A stretch of DNA of 64,000 nt from Piezodorus guildinii (GCA_023052935.1 CM041292.1:204375799-204439798), one strand, 5' to 3'. Counted from the stretch's first letter, positions 46,095 to 59,002 are shown. The notes: generated by a model not told the origin, from the letters alone. Numbers and translations: made by a program.

Positions 46095-46739
46095 TTGTTT
46101 CTACAGTCGACTATACATCCTCAATATAATAGTGTCATAGTTAAATTTTCTATAATACGTTCTAACATCAAAACATATAGGCAGAGAGTAGAACCGAAGA
46201 TTTACGTGTGGTGAAATATGAAACGTCTTGATATTAATTACAGCTCTCGATTTACACTATTGTGCCTAGATATTCTAACCTTGTAGTTATAACTTACATA
46301 AAAGAACAAACGAGAAAATAGTGGAACTATCGTATGAATAAAATGCTTTTCACATTTTCATTATGAGGACAACAACTTGATTCAATCAACAGTACGAAAC
46401 GTTTAACAAGGATCTGCAACATAAATGATCATTAAATGTTTATGAGGAGGTCTCATTCGTTTACTGGAGTAATCCGATAGTGTAACACGAATGTTGGAAC
46501 ACCAGGACGTAAGAGGAGGTAGATGCGGGCTTTGTACAGCACAGACTCTACACTAACCACACCACATGTGGGCTAGACTATTATTACCAATCTCATTCCA
46601 TTGGTAACTTGGAGTCGGTGATAATAGCCTTTTATCTTACTAGAATCATGTTTTCTTAAAGCCAGGAAGCCTCTCTGAAAACTTTGGTTAATGGTAAAAA
46701 TAAGAATATTTTTTCTTGTATTGATTATATTAATTTAAA
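46095..46739. other. Unassigned sequence
   Basis: No recognised gene; GC is somewhat higher at 46480-46640. Confidence 0.3.
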
Positions 46740-47575
46740 TGATTGATTTCTCAATACTTACACTGATGACACATATGTGTTATCAGTAAGTAGTGACCAA
46801 ACGGTTGCATCACAATTCCTACAGTCTCACATCCAATCCATTGAAGAATGGTGTCATAACTGGAGAATTAAAATCAATCTCAATAAATCCCATCAAATTA
46901 CTTACCCTATGAATACCTGTCATACTGTATCCTTTGGCAACATTCCATTAATCCCCGTTGAATAGATCCGCTACCTTGGACTCCATCTAGACAAGCGCAT
47001 TACTTGGAATCCTCCAACTAGACTGAAACGACAAGAAACTGCCTGCAGATACCGCTTACTACAACTCTTACTTGACAAACGATCAAAACTCTCTATTTAC
47101 TACAAACAACTCATTTACATCACGATTATCAGACCTATTTGGACCTATGGCATTGAGCTATGGGGGTCCACTAAACAATCAAACTCCTCCCGCATCGAAT
47201 CCTTGCAATCCAAAATCCTACGAAAAATCCTCAATGCTCCTTACTTTGTAACTAATAAACTCATCCATAGAGACCAAATATCCCACTGGTTGCAGACTTG
47301 GCCCGCGATAGATACACCTCCTTTAATTCCAAACTACCTGCCCACTCAAACCCGCTTGTCCGTAACCTCTCATCTACATATATTCTCGATAATCCTCCGA
47401 GGCGCCTGAAAAGACGGTGGCCTCGAGACCTGCTCATTAAATAATTGTTAAAGTACTACCATTGGGTAGATTCTTTACATGTCTATTCATGCCTGTTATT
47501 GTAATTGAGCCATTTTACTTATTGCATTTGTATATAAAGTTGTAAAAAACAATAAAATAAATTATAAAAAAAAAA
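46740..47575 (+). pseudogene. Jockey-like LINE (family B) 3' third
   Basis: Starts at the RT catalytic motif (YTDD, a changed YADD, at about 46760-46770). It continues HIQSIEEWCHNWRIKINLNK, a stop near 46964, RYLGLHLDKRITWN, IRPIWTYGIELWGSTK, LQSKILRKILNAPYFVTN and RRWPRDLL, ending in AATAAAATAAATTATA plus an A run. Several frame breaks. Confidence 0.87.
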
Positions 47576-47696
47576 AAATTGATAATGAACTAATAATTGT
47601 TATACTCTCATTTACAGATTTGTAGATTTAAACAGACATATTTCATTTACATTCATTTTATGGGGTTACCTAGAGCATGAATGTAACAAAATAAAA

Positions 47697-47951
47697 TAAC
47701 AGCCTCTTATGCCCAAGGTTCCGGGTTCAAACCCGCAGGTGGCCCTAGGATTTTTTAACGAGCGAAAAATTCTTAGTTATGCCGTCTTTCGGAGGGGACG
47801 TTAAAAGGTGGTCCCGAGCCTGTGCGATGTTAGGAACTCGTTATAGATCTCTATCCTAATTAAACCTGGATAGGCAAAATTTAGGACTCAGGCTGTAGCT
47901 TCGCCCGATTAGCCGAAGCAGCATAAAATGACATTAAGTAAATAAACAAAC
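47697..47951 (+). mobile_element. tRNA-derived SINE family 2
   Basis: Begins inside the head (AACAGCCTCTTATGCCC), B box GGTTCAAACCC at about 47724, tail GACATTAAGTAAATAAACAAA. Confidence 0.75.
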
Positions 47952-48763
47952 ATTAATTTAATATTATTTTGAGTTTTAATACTTTTCAAAGCAATGCTAC
48001 TAATTATTGTACATACAGGTAAGTGAAATTAAAAATGGTGGGCTCTTGCGACTAAACGAAATAGAGGCCAAATCTCTAGCTAATATATGTAAATATTAAA
48101 AGCAATAAAACATTATTGTTATTATTATAACAGATAAGGAAGTTATTTTAAAATTTAAATAACATATATTGTGTTAATAATCCATTTAATCTTGAGTTTA
48201 TTTATTCTTATCGATTTAAAACAGATGATTATTTCTATAAGAATGGTATTAGGCAATGTCAATTTGACACATTTTGTGATAAGAATATGGACTCAAGGAA
48301 AAGGTCTCAGCGATGGATCATGTTCCATTTTGATGCTAAGAGGCAGAGATAAACAGAGGCAGATAAGTCACACTCCTGTGTATTCAACTCTCTTCTGCCT
48401 ATCATTTCTTATCTGTTAGCAGTTGAAAACAATACTGTTCCACTGAGTCACGCAAGATTACTACGCTAAACCAACGATTGCAAGGTTTGTTCTGGTATGT
48501 TGTAGAGCAGTACTACTTCTGAGGAGATATCCAAGAAAATTAAAAGCAACGAAGTATGATTAAAAAAAAAAAATAATAATTAATAAAGGCTTGGATACAG
48601 CACGGTAGGGTCGTAGGCTTACAAGTTTAATTAATGGTCCCTCAGCTTGTTAAAGTTTATGAACCACTTGTCTACGGGATGTTCTCAAGTTAGAATCAGA
48701 AATCAAAATATCAAAAGAAGAAGTAACACAATTTTTAATCTGAAGAATAGCTTAAAAAAAAAA
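47952..48763. other. Unassigned AT-rich stretch
   Basis: No gene recognised. The 82-codon frame at 48171-48419 has no known motif. Confidence 0.35.
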
Positions 48764-49629
48764 TCAGGTTGCGGGCAACACAGCACTTTCACTTACCTCC
48801 ATTTTAAAAACCGATTAAAGAATTTTTAAATACAGTTAGAGATAAAAATACGTGAAACTATTAAAGAATTAATTAAATTAAATTTATATAGCAACATGTT
48901 TTTTATTCAAAAGTCTATTATATTATTATCTAAAACAATCAGTTAGTTTTATGTTCATTTCATCACTCTTTATTAACTATTAAAAGCTTGTGTACGAGAC
49001 AATACTTATTCTAAAAGCTTTAGCTTTCCAACGGTATATCATACATGTATATTACTGCTCTTATGTTCAAAAACAAAAAAATTGCATTAAACATTTTTTT
49101 TTCTGTTTTCTCCTTTAGTTGGGTATCGAATTCATTCAATTTATATATTTACCTGTTTTTCATCAGTGGTAACAAGATAATATAGTTATTTTTATAGAAT
49201 CAACAAAATTAAAGGTACTTTAGGTGAAGAAAATTTAAAACATCGGCAGTTAAGCCCTGTCAGACCATTTTAATCAGAATGAAACATACATGATATTAAT
49301 GCCCATTAAATTTTACATCGATATAGCGAGTTTTTTTTTTAGTAAATCGTAAAAAGGTGCAAAATGCATGGTATAAAGTAGATCTTCCGGTCAGCCGATT
49401 TTATGAAAAAGTTTCTGTAACATCTCGGGCGTATAGTTGTCTTAAATATGAAATTCCAGTTTCATAAGACTTTTCGTTTTTGCCCGAGAGTTACCACACA
49501 CAGATCTTTTTGCGGGACTTGGTTATTTGGACTCAGGGGACCCTAAAATGTGTATTTCCGTTGAAAACTGGAATTGGAAAATTTTCACGATCGCAATACT
49601 TTTCCTTACTATATATAGTAAGTGAAAGT
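48764..49629 (+). mobile_element. HINE-like element, full length
   Basis: TCAGGTTGCGGGCAACACAG start, very short (CA)n (49495-49502), CCTTACTATATATAGTAAGTG end and GAAAGT before an A run. Confidence 0.9.
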
Positions 49630-49719
49630 AAAAATGTATACGAGGTTAAAAAATAAAATAAAATAAATATCGAAATAGGCTCAGAGCAAGAATAAAAATT
49701 ATTGTATTATAAGACTGAC

Positions 49720-50130
49720 ATGGAGGGACCCACATTAGACTTAAAAGACAACAGCTGAACAGACGTTTTGGACTACTATCCCGTCTGCTTGACAAACGAT
49801 CCAAATTATCCGTGAACACCAAAATTACTATTTACAAAGTACTGATCAAACCATTATGGACATATGGGATAGAGCTATAGGGATCTGCCAAATATTCTAA
49901 CATCCAAATAATTCAGTCTCTTCAATCGAAAATATTGCGAAAATTCGTGGATGCACCGTGCAACGAATTACTTCACAAGGACTTGAACATTCTCCACAGC
50001 CACAGCAAGAATATTAATAAAAAATTTCATGACAGGACGACTTACACATGAAACCTATCGCACAAAACATTAAATCCTACACGAAGATAAAAAAACACGA
50101 GCAGTGCCTTGTGAAGGCCTTGTGATAACC
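49720..50130 (+). pseudogene. Jockey-like LINE (family C) fragment
   Basis: Reads LKRQQLNRRFGLLSRLLDKR, KPLWTYGIEL then a stop, NIQIIQSLQSKILRKF and DAPCNELLHKDLN in shifting frames. Related to families A and B but distinct. Confidence 0.75.
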
Positions 50131-50720
50131 GGCTTTCGAGGTATCAATTTTGACTTATTTCATTTTGTTTTATTTATTTACTTTATTTTATTTTTTTGCA
50201 GATTAGCAAAATAAAATAATGCACAAATAAAAATTTATTGTAAACAAAAAAAAATCGTTTGTAAAAGATAATAACCCATTTAAAAACACATTAATTCAAA
50301 TAGTATGGTGATCAAACTTTAGTACGCAAATCTGAGAGTAGATGCTGAATTATAATTTAACCATTTTTTGTTCAGAGAATACATTAGTTTAATTTTTCAA
50401 AAACAATAAACTTTGTAAAGAAATGGTTTTTAATTATTACATAATAATTAATACTTTCAGCTTAAATAAAAGATTCTATTTAAAAGCTTGTGGTATAATC
50501 AAAATTATATATTACACACTGTATTTAATTTTTAATCATTGATAAATGAGTAGTTTATATCACAATTTTAAAAATTTTTCAGATTTTAGTAATGGAAATA
50601 ATATCAGAATAAATTTATTTCATATTTATTTATTTAAAACCGAAAGCAAACATCATTAAAGTTCATTATTAAAATTGTATCAAGAAATATTAATTATTCT
50701 AAAAACTGCATAAGAAAAAT
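50131..50720. other. Unassigned AT-rich spacer between two family C fragments
   Basis: No gene recognised. Confidence 0.35.
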
Positions 50721-50930
50721 GCAAGCAGATTTTAAAAATTTTAACATCCAAATAATTCAGTCTCTTCAATCGAAAATATTGCGAAAAATCGTGGATGCAC
50801 CGTGCAACGAATTACTTCACAAGGACTTTGACATACTCACAGTTTCAGACACAGCCACAGAATATTATAAAAGATTTCATGACAGACTGACTTACAACAT
50901 GAACCCATCGACCTCAAACACTTGAACCCT
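50721..50930 (+). pseudogene. Jockey-like LINE (family C) fragment, second copy
   Basis: The frame 50719-50925 reads NFNIQIIQSLQSKILRKIVD and HKDFDILTVSDTATEYYKRF, nearly identical to 49895-50040. Truncated at its left end and abutting the inverted hammerhead pair at its right. Confidence 0.8.
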
Positions 50931-50965
50931 ACACACAACAAGTGCTATTTTAATTATGTGCCGAC

Positions 50966-50995
50966 GTTTCGACCAACATTGTAGGCCTTCATCAG
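50966..50995 (-). ncRNA. Hammerhead-like core, left arm
   Basis: Stem II GGCC/GGTC with one wobble pair; stem I CC before and GG after GAAACGTC. Confidence 0.5.
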
Positions 50996-51168
50996 GGTTG
51001 ACTCTGAGACGGTGTCTAAAGAAGTGTTGTCCAGTAAGTGTTGAGGCTAAAGTATCTTCTTTTATTTTATGAATCGATAACATTAACAATAGCATCTTGT
51101 TAAAATTGTTAAAAAGTAAATAAACATGTTTATTTACCACTTCTTTAGACACCGTTTTAGAGTCAACC

Positions 51169-51198
51169 CTGATGAAGGCCCACAATGTAGGCCGAAAC
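51169..51198 (+). ncRNA. Hammerhead-like core, right arm
   Basis: Stem II GGCC/GGCC perfect; stem I CC/GG; putative cleavage after GTC. Confidence 0.55.
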
Positions 51199-51363
51199 GT
51201 CGGCACATAATTAAAATAGCACTTGTTTTAAATGTGTGTTTCTATTTTATGACCGCACCCCCAACCATCTTGCTCATCTAATTTCTCAACGGTAAAAAAA
51301 AAACTCCGCTATTAATCCTACAAAAACCCGTACAACACCCCAACTCTTTTGGAAGATATATTT

Positions 51364-51371
51364 GCTAATCG

Positions 51372-51434
<63 letters not shown>
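51364..51434. repeat. Poly-T run of about 70 bp
   Basis: An unusually long homopolymer, probably a retrotransposon A-tail on the minus strand. 143 bp later an A run of about 31 bp (51577-51607) lies on the plus strand. Confidence 0.9.
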
Positions 51435-51436
<2 letters not shown>

Positions 51437-51576
51437 AGATGGCAAATAGCAATGGAGAACAAACAAAAACAATTGTAAATAAAATAAAACTTTGTAACAG
51501 TAAAACTTTTTTTCAAAATACAAATAAGTAAACGAGCTATCAATAACTGCAATAAGTCCAGAAGAAAAACGTTAAG

Positions 51577-51607
<31 letters not shown>

Positions 51608-51610
<3 letters not shown>

Positions 51611-52142
51611 TTCAATCTCGTTCTAGCCATTAAAGACAGAGATGGTGGAAGCGGGACCCTCTAAGAAACATAATGAGAGCAAAAACGAATAAACGGGCAT
51701 TGGTTCAATTTCGCTGATGCTTCAATTAACTGTCTTTCACCATGGCAACTTTAGGGGAAACCCTCCTAAGAAAACTTCAACAGAAATATTACACCCGCAA
51801 AAACTTTTTCTCCCCAATACCGCCTCCTGCCTTGTAGGGGCTCTAACGCTACCTAAAACAGAAATAAAAATCATACGGCTTAATTAATAAATGCCAACGC
51901 CGGAGTGATTATTCGTCAGGAAATATTTGCCGAGGAGATTGATAGAACTTCAATTAAGGAAATATTGAAAAGTGAAATATTAATTAATACACTCAAACCA
52001 AAAAAAAAAATATTAAGTAAATAAAATAACGAAATACTGATCAGTTATATCTTCGCAGTGATTTTTATTTATGAGAAGAGCAAACATGGACATACTAATA
52101 TCAGAAATCGAAAATAAATAAATAAGAGAGAAACCTTAAAAA
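51608..52142. other. Unassigned sequence
   Basis: GC-richer at 51630-51860 without a recognisable product. Confidence 0.3.
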
Positions 52143-52986
52143 TCTGGTGCGAGCAAAACACGACTTTCACCTACCTCCATTTTTAAAATAAATTAAAGAA
52201 TTTTCAAATACAGTTAGATATAAAAATGAGTGAACTCATTAAAGAATTAATTAAATGAAATTTCTATAAAAAACATGTGTTTTATTAAAAAATTCTATTA
52301 CCTTATTATCTAAATTAATCACTTGTATCAATTGATAGTGTATGAGATAATATTTTTTCTAAAATCTTTAACTTTCCAACGGTATATCATACATGTATAT
52401 TACTGCTCTTATGTTCAAAAACGAAAAATTGCATTGACAAATATTTTTTCTGTTTTCTCCTTTAGTTGGGTATCGAATTTATTCAATTTATATATTTAGC
52501 TGTTTTTCATCAGCGTTAACAAGATAACCTAGTTATTATTATTGAATCTACAAAATTAAAGGTACTTTAGGTGAAGAAAATTTAAAATATCGGCATTTAA
52601 GCCCTGTCAGACCATTTTTATCCAAATAAAACCTACATGATATTAAAGCCCATTAAATTTTACATCGATATAGCGAGTTTAATCAAAATCGTCGGAATCG
52701 TTTTCGAGAACATCGAAAAAAGGTGCAAAATGCATTGTATAAAGTAACTCTTCTGATAAGCTCATTTTGATGAAAAAAGTTTCGTCACGTCTCGGGTGTA
52801 TAGTTGTCTTAAATATGAAATTTCAGTTTCATAGGACTTACCGTTTCCGCCCGGGAGTTAACCACACACACACAGACCTTTTTGCGGGACTTGGTTATTT
52901 GGACTCAGGGGACCCTAAAACGTGTATTTCCGTTGAAAATTTTCACGATCGCAATACTTCCCCTTACTATATATAGTAAGTGAAAT
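52143..52986 (+). mobile_element. HINE-like element, full length
   Basis: TCTGGTGCGAGCAAAACACG start, (CA)n at 52863-52873, deletion of AACTGGAATTCGAAA before TTTTCACGATCG, hairpin CTTACTATATATAGTAAG, end GTGAAAT. Confidence 0.9.
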
Positions 52987-53639
52987 AAAAATTGATTGAA
53001 ATGAAAAAAAATTAAAGGAAAATTTTAGAATAGTAATTAGTCAAAGAAAAAGATATTTAAATTTATATTTAGAATGTATTATTTAGTTTATTAGCTGTTA
53101 CCAATGGCTTCCCTTGCGAATATTTCATTTTGTGCAAATTTAAATACGTTTATGATATAGCTTAAATGAAAATAAAATATCATTAAAAGTACATTCTTCA
53201 GAATATTCCATAACATCTACTAATAACAATTTAATATTATATTAATTTAAACATTCGACAATAATGAATATCATAATTCAACAATTCATAATCACATTAC
53301 TTACATGAAAACATAACTTGAGGAAAAAATGGATCATTTTCTTTAAAAGAACCTCTAGCAATAGATTTATCCACCAAACAAATTGAGATTATAATAAAAA
53401 TTAATAACTTATTTTCCGAAATAGTTTTAAGGATTGTCATAGGAAATCTTAGATCTTACCCAAGAAATTTTGGTTAAAGAATTGTTTATGATACATGATT
53501 TTAAAATATAGATCATAAAAAAGAAGAAACAATTATGAGATAGCCATACCTATCACATTATGTTCAGCTTAAAGTTCTTGAGTACTCACCTGAAAAAAAA
53601 AAAAAAACTAATATAAAATTTTTTAAAAACATTTTTAAT
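52987..53639. other. Unassigned AT-rich stretch with a short dispersed repeat
   Basis: 53093-53180 (TAGCTGTTACC, GGCTTCCCTTGCGAATATTT) is a relative of 36904-37000. The rest is featureless. Confidence 0.35.
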
Positions 53640-54150
53640 GATATTTACAACTGCATTACAACAAAAAAATACATCAATAAAATGCTTTAGTTATATAATA
53701 CAATGACATGATATATATGTAGAGAAGCTTCCCATTGGAAGCACTTTTAAAATATTCTAAACTAGAAGGTCCCGGGGCCATCTTCTTTTCAGGCGCCTCG
53801 AAGGATTATTAGGAATTTAAGAGGAAGAAAGGATTGAAACTAGTGGGTTAGAGTGAGAATAGAGTTTGTCATGAAAGGATTCATACCTGGCCCGGGCCAA
53901 ATCAGCAAAATAGCGAACAGTAAGGTCTTTATGGATGAGTTAGTAGCGTTGAGGATTTCACGAAGGGTTTTGGATTGTAAGGGTTGGATACGGGAAGAAT
54001 TTGATGGTTTAGTAGAGCCCCAAAGCTCAACTCCGTAGGTCCATATTGGTCTTTGTCGTTGAGCCTTTTGTAGATGACGAAGGTTTGACCGTCTGTCTAG
54101 TAAGTGTTGAAGTAGCCTCAAACGGCGAGCAGTAATATAAATAAAATAAA
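53640..54150 (-). pseudogene. Jockey-like LINE (family B) 3' fragment with deletions
   Basis: The minus-strand frame includes RPIWTYGVELWGSTKPSNSS, RIQPLQSKTLREILNA and earlier RRLRLLQHLLDRRSN, with missing segments. The 3' end is A-rich at about 53600-53660. Cut on the right by a HINE-like element at 54154. Confidence 0.8.
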
Positions 54151-54153
54151 AAA

Positions 54154-54993
54154 TCTGGTGCGGGCAACACACGACTTTCACTGACCTCCATTTTTATGAA
54201 TTACTTACCAAATAAATCAATGAATGAATTTTCAAAAACAGAGATAAAAATACGTGAAACTATTAAGGAATTAATTAAATTAAATTTCTATAGAAACATG
54301 TGTTTTATTAACAAATCTATTATATTATTATCTAAAATAAACAGTTAGTTTTATGTTCATTTCATCACTCTCTATTAACTTTTAAAAGCTTGTGTATGAG
54401 ATAATATTTTTTCTAAAATCTTTAGCTTTCCAACGGTATATCAACATGTATATTACTGCTCTTATGTTCAAAAACATACATCCTTTAGTTGGGTATCAAC
54501 AAACAAGATAATATAGTTATTTTTATTGAATCTACAAAATTAAAGGTACTTTAGAGAAAGAAAATTTAAAATATCGGTATTTATGACCTGTCAGACCATT
54601 TTAATGAGAATAAAACCTACATGATATTAAAGCTCATTAAATTTTACATCTATATAGCGAGTTTAATCAAAATCATGGGAACCGTTTTCGAGAAAATCGA
54701 AAAAAGGTGCAAAATGCATGGTATAAATTGCCTCTTCTGGTAAGCTCATTTTGAAGAAAAAAGTTTTGTAACGTCTCGGGCGTATAGTTGTCTTAAATAT
54801 GAAATTTCAGTTTCATGGGACTTACCGTTTCCGCCCGAGAGTTACCAGACACACACACACACACAGACCTTTTTGTGGGACTTGGTTATTTGGACTCAGG
54901 GGACCCCCCAAAACGTGTATTTCCGTTGAAAACTGGAATTCGAAAATTTTCACGATCGCAATACTTCCCTTACTATATATAGTAAGTGAAAGT
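54154..54993 (+). mobile_element. HINE-like element, full length, inside Jockey fragment
   Basis: TCTGGTGCGGGCAACACACG start, (CA)n at 54849-54864, CTTACTATATATAGTAAG and GTGAAAGT before an A run. A short deletion at about 54478-54500. Confidence 0.9.
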
Positions 54994-55578
54994 AAAAATA
55001 AATACATAATGAATAATGTGAAAAGAAATCTTGATAATTACAGATGTTATTGAGATCATAAAGAAACTTTATTAATTCATTGATAATAAAATCTTCAAAC
55101 ACTGTTAATACAATACATATTGTATTTCTCATAATTTTATAATAATCGTAATATTAAAATAAACAGACGTATATAATTTTATTAATTCATCAAAATATTT
55201 GCCTTTGATGTTAACAGTACTCTAATGAAAAATTTTACAGGTTACCTCTTCGTCAAAGCTCTGGGTTTAAATTAAAATAAATTCCTGGAAGGAATTCTCT
55301 GCCACTTTCAAAGATACACCTTTAATGAAAATAGTTATCGGCCATGAAAAAAGTCTAGCATACATCTGTTTCTTCTTCATTAAAATGTTTTATCATTAAT
55401 GAGTATTCCATATTTTTTTTTTCTTAATCTTTATTGATACGTCACATATTTTCCGCGACAATTAGCAGATCCGGTGTGTGTATATATATATATATATATA
55501 TAAATTGTAAGAGCTGGCATGTCAGGCATGAGGGAGGTCAGAACCCAGCGGGACCTCCTCCTAACGTGAAGATCTTTT
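54994..55578. other. Unassigned; short (TA)n at 55479-55502
   Basis: No gene recognised. Confidence 0.35.
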
Positions 55579-55579
55579 T

Positions 55580-56435
55580 TATTTTATTTTTTTAAATTCT
55601 TTTATTGAAATTTACAACTGTACAATTTACATATTACAATAAGTGCTATTTACAGACAATTGGCTTATAAAGTCATGAGAAGAATCTACCCAGCGGTAGT
55701 ACTTCAATGTTTATTTGTTCAGCAGGTCTCAAGGCCACCGTCTTTTCAGACGCACCGGAGGATTATGGAGAATATATGTCGATGAGAGGTTAGGGACAAG
55801 CGGGTTTGAATGGGCGGGTAATTTGGAATGAAAGGAGGTATATCTTCTTTGGGCAATATCCGCAACTAGAGCGATATTCAGGTCTCGAAGGATGAGTTCG
55901 TTGGTAACGAAGTAAGGAGCGTCTAGGATTTGTCGAAGGATTTTGGATTGCAAGGATTATATGCGGAAGGAATTCGATGGTTTAGTGGATCCCCATGGCT
56001 CAATGCCATAAGTCCAAATAGGTCTAATAATCGTTGTGTAAATGAGTTTTTTGAAGTATAGAGGGAGTTTTGATCGTTTGTCAAGTAAGTGTTTTAATAG
56101 TCGATATCTACGAGCAGTTTCTTGTCGTTTAAGTCTTGTATGAGGATTCCATGTAAGACGTTTGTCAAGATGAAGTTAAAGGTATCGTGTTTGTTCTACA
56201 GTGATGAATGGGGTATGACTAAAGGAAACAGCGGGACAGGAAGTCATAGGTTTACGTCGTAGAGTGAAGGCGATTTGGTGGGATTTATTAGATTTATTTT
56301 GATTCTCCAATTGTGAACCATTCTGCAATGGCGGATACATGGCTCTGTAGGATTAGGGGAGCAAAAATAGGATCATTATTCACGGATGCCACACAGGTGT
56401 CATCAGCGTAAGTAGAGAGGACTGTGCTTGTGAAG
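55580..56435 (-). pseudogene. Jockey-like LINE (family B) 3' third
   Basis: On the minus strand it begins VLSTYADDTCVASVNN (RT catalytic YADD), runs through WRIKINLI-like, HLDKRLTWNP-like and YGIEPWGSTK, then LQSKILRQILDAPYFVTNEL and PPVRLKRRWP (frame 55953-55729). Multiple frame breaks. Truncated on the right by a family 2 SINE. Confidence 0.85.
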
Positions 56436-56436
56436 A

Positions 56437-56578
56437 TCTTAAGTTTTCATCCCCTCCGAAGGACGGCACAATCAAGGGTGTTTAATTTCCTTTAAAATAT
56501 CCTAGGATCACCCGCCGAGTTGAAGGCTGCGATCTTGGACACAGAAGGCTGTTATGCTAGCCACTACACCACACCGCA
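56437..56578 (-). mobile_element. tRNA-derived SINE family 2, partial
   Basis: Plus strand ends GGCTGTTATGCTAGCCACTA, the inverse of the head with an A-box-like TGTAGTGGCTAGC; the body is shortened. Confidence 0.7.
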
Positions 56579-56701
56579 AACATTTAAAGAGAAAAATAAA
56601 TTGAATATATATTCGCATTCTATAATTTATTCATTTACATTTCATCTGTGCTAGTTCTGATATTTGCCTAAATAGGACGCAGTCTATAATAACCTATTAC
56701 A

Positions 56702-57580
56702 AAATAATAATAATAGGCTTACCGACCCGATGGTAAGATGCCGATACCACTAAATTCTGTCTACACAGACTCGTCCAATGTTCACCGTTCAAGCCCAAGC
56801 CCCCGAGATCAGCCTTAACGCAATCCTCCCATCTCCGCTTCAGCCTACCTTTCGGACGCCTACCAGTCGGATCAGCGAATACCGACTTTTCGAATCCGTT
56901 CCTCACCGAGCCCAACAATTTTACTCGCCCATTTGAGTCTCAATCATCAGCTCAATCATAATCACAGGATACAAGTTTCGCGATTCCGCGTTGTGCAACC
57001 TTCTAAACTCCCCAGTGCCCTTATCTCTCCTCGGACCAAATATTTTGTGGAGTACCTTATTTTCGAAAACCTTAAGCCGTTGTTCATTCTTCAAAGTAAG
57101 CGGCCACGTTTCACATCCGTAAAGAACCGTTGGAAGAATAATAGTTTTATAAATTCGAACCTTTACGTTTTTAGATAGAAGCCGCGAGCTAAGTAACTTA
57201 GCAACTGAATAATAACACGCATTTCCCAACTTTTAACCGAGACATTATTTCTTCCTGGATTTCGTTTTTTCTTGTTATCATTGAACCTAAATACTTGAAT
57301 TTCTCTACTTGTTCAAAAGTATGCCCTGATACATCAATATCACCAAGATTGCTACCGTTTCTGCTACTAATCATATATTTCGTCTTATCGGTATTTAATT
57401 CGAGTCCTATGTCTTTACCGGTTTTTATTAACACACTTGTATTTATTTGTCTGGTTTCCGTGTGTTCACCTAGCAGTACCAAATCATCGGCATACTACAA
57501 AACCGGAATCTAGTCACCCATATTCAAATCTTTCTCGGTACACATCACCTTTTCTATGACATATTCTAAAGCTAATAACC
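56702..57580 (-). pseudogene. LINE-B RT and tail fragment
   Basis: Minus-strand frames 57482-57198, 57229-56921 and 56918-56697 cover the region after YADD (the YADD Tyr codon is next to a stop), FEQVEKFKYLGSMITRKNEI, MGNACYYSVAKLL-type, KVFENKVLHKIFGPRRDKGT and GRLKRRWEDCVKADLGG. The tail is AATAATAATAGG at 56702. Two or three frameshifts. Confidence 0.85.
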
Positions 57581-57599
57581 TATTACAGAATAATAAAAA

Positions 57600-58447
57600 T
57601 TTGGGGCGGGCAACACACGATTTTCACGTACCTGGAATTTTATAAGCAATTTAAAAACTGTTAAATAAACTTTAATTAGAAAAATATGCCTTAGATTAAA
57701 TAATAAAACAATATTAAATTGTTATAATAATAATAAGTTTATTCCCTATTCGTCACTTTATATTACTATTACAACTTTGTGTATCAGATAATATTTTTCC
57801 TAAAACCTTTCTCTTTCCAACGGTATATTATACGTATATATTACTGTTCTCATTATCAGTAAACAAAAAATTACGTTAAAAAAAAAGTTTTGCTGTTCAG
57901 TCACAAAGTCATCAAATCCGTACAAATTGTATACATAGCCGTCCTTCATCAATGTTCATTAAGATGATATGTTTAATCTTTTATTTTTTTTATTATACAA
58001 GTGACCTTCAAGATTTAAAACCAAATCCTAAATAGTATTTCATCTTTGCAATTTACAAAATTAAAGGTAGTTTAGAAGAAGAAATTTAAAATATCGGCAT
58101 TTAAGCCGTGTCAGACTATTTCAATCAGAATGAAACCTACATGATATAAGCCTATTAAATTTTACATCAATATATATAGTTTAATCAAAATCTTTAAAGC
58201 CATTTTTGAGGAAAACGTAAAAAGGTGCAAAATACATGGTAGTGGCTCTTCAGGTTAGCTGATTTTGATGAAAAAGTTGCTGTAACATCACGGGCGTATA
58301 GTTGTTATAAATATGAAATTTCAGTTTCGCACAACTTATCGTTTTTGATCTAGACTTACCACACACACACAGTCTTTTTTTCGGGACTTGGTCTTTTGAA
58401 TAAGGGGACCGTGTATTCGAAAATTTTCAAGACAGCAATACTTTTTA
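57600..58447 (+). mobile_element. HINE-like element, old copy
   Basis: TTTGGGGCGGGCAACACACG start inside the LINE-B 5' truncation. It is highly diverged, has a (CA)n at 58361-58370 and lacks the terminal hairpin. Confidence 0.75.
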
Positions 58448-58945
58448 ATACCGATTACTCAACACTTACTAGACAAACGTTCAAAACTTCCAGTATATTA
58501 CAAAAGACTCATTTACATCACTAATATTAGACCTATTTGGAGCTATGGGTCTCTACCAAACCATCTAATTCCTTCCGCATCCAATCCTTGCAATCCAAAA
58601 TCCTTCGCGAAATCCTGAATGTCCCTTATTTTGTCACAAATCAACTCCTTCATAATGACCTAAACATCCCATTTGGTGCAGACATAGCCCGTGATATATA
58701 CTCTTCTTTTCATTCTAAACTCTCTGCCCACACAAACCCACTAGTCCGTAATTTATCTTCCTTAGATATCTCTGATAACCCTCCGAGGTGATTGAAAAGA
58801 AGATGGCCTCGGGACCTACTGCCTTAAGATTGTTAGTGAAGGGAGGTTCTTTCTCAAGACATTTTCATGAGTTTTCTTCATACTGCATATTTACTCATTG
58901 TGTTTTTTAATGCAGTAGTAAATTACAATAAATAAAATTAAAATT
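58448..58945 (+). pseudogene. Jockey-like LINE (family B) 3' fragment
   Basis: Starts at LLDKRSKLPVYYKRLIYIT-like codons, then IRPIWSYGS, LWVSTKPSNSFRIQSLQSKI and EILNVPYFVTNQLLHNDLNI (frame 58537-58791). 3' UTR ending AATAAATAAAATTAAA. Confidence 0.85.
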
Positions 58946-58960
58946 AAATAACTAAATATT

Positions 58961-59002
<42 letters not shown>

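Larger units (their letters stand above)
50937..51227. repeat. 90-bp inverted pair with hammerhead-like cores
   Basis: Arms 50937-51026 and 51138-51227 are reverse complements with few mismatches, around a 111-bp loop. Cores: minus 50966-50995 (CTGATGA, A, GGCC/GGTC, GAAACGTC) and plus 51169-51198 (CTGATGA, A, GGCC/GGCC, GAAACGTC), reading outward. Confidence 0.85.
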
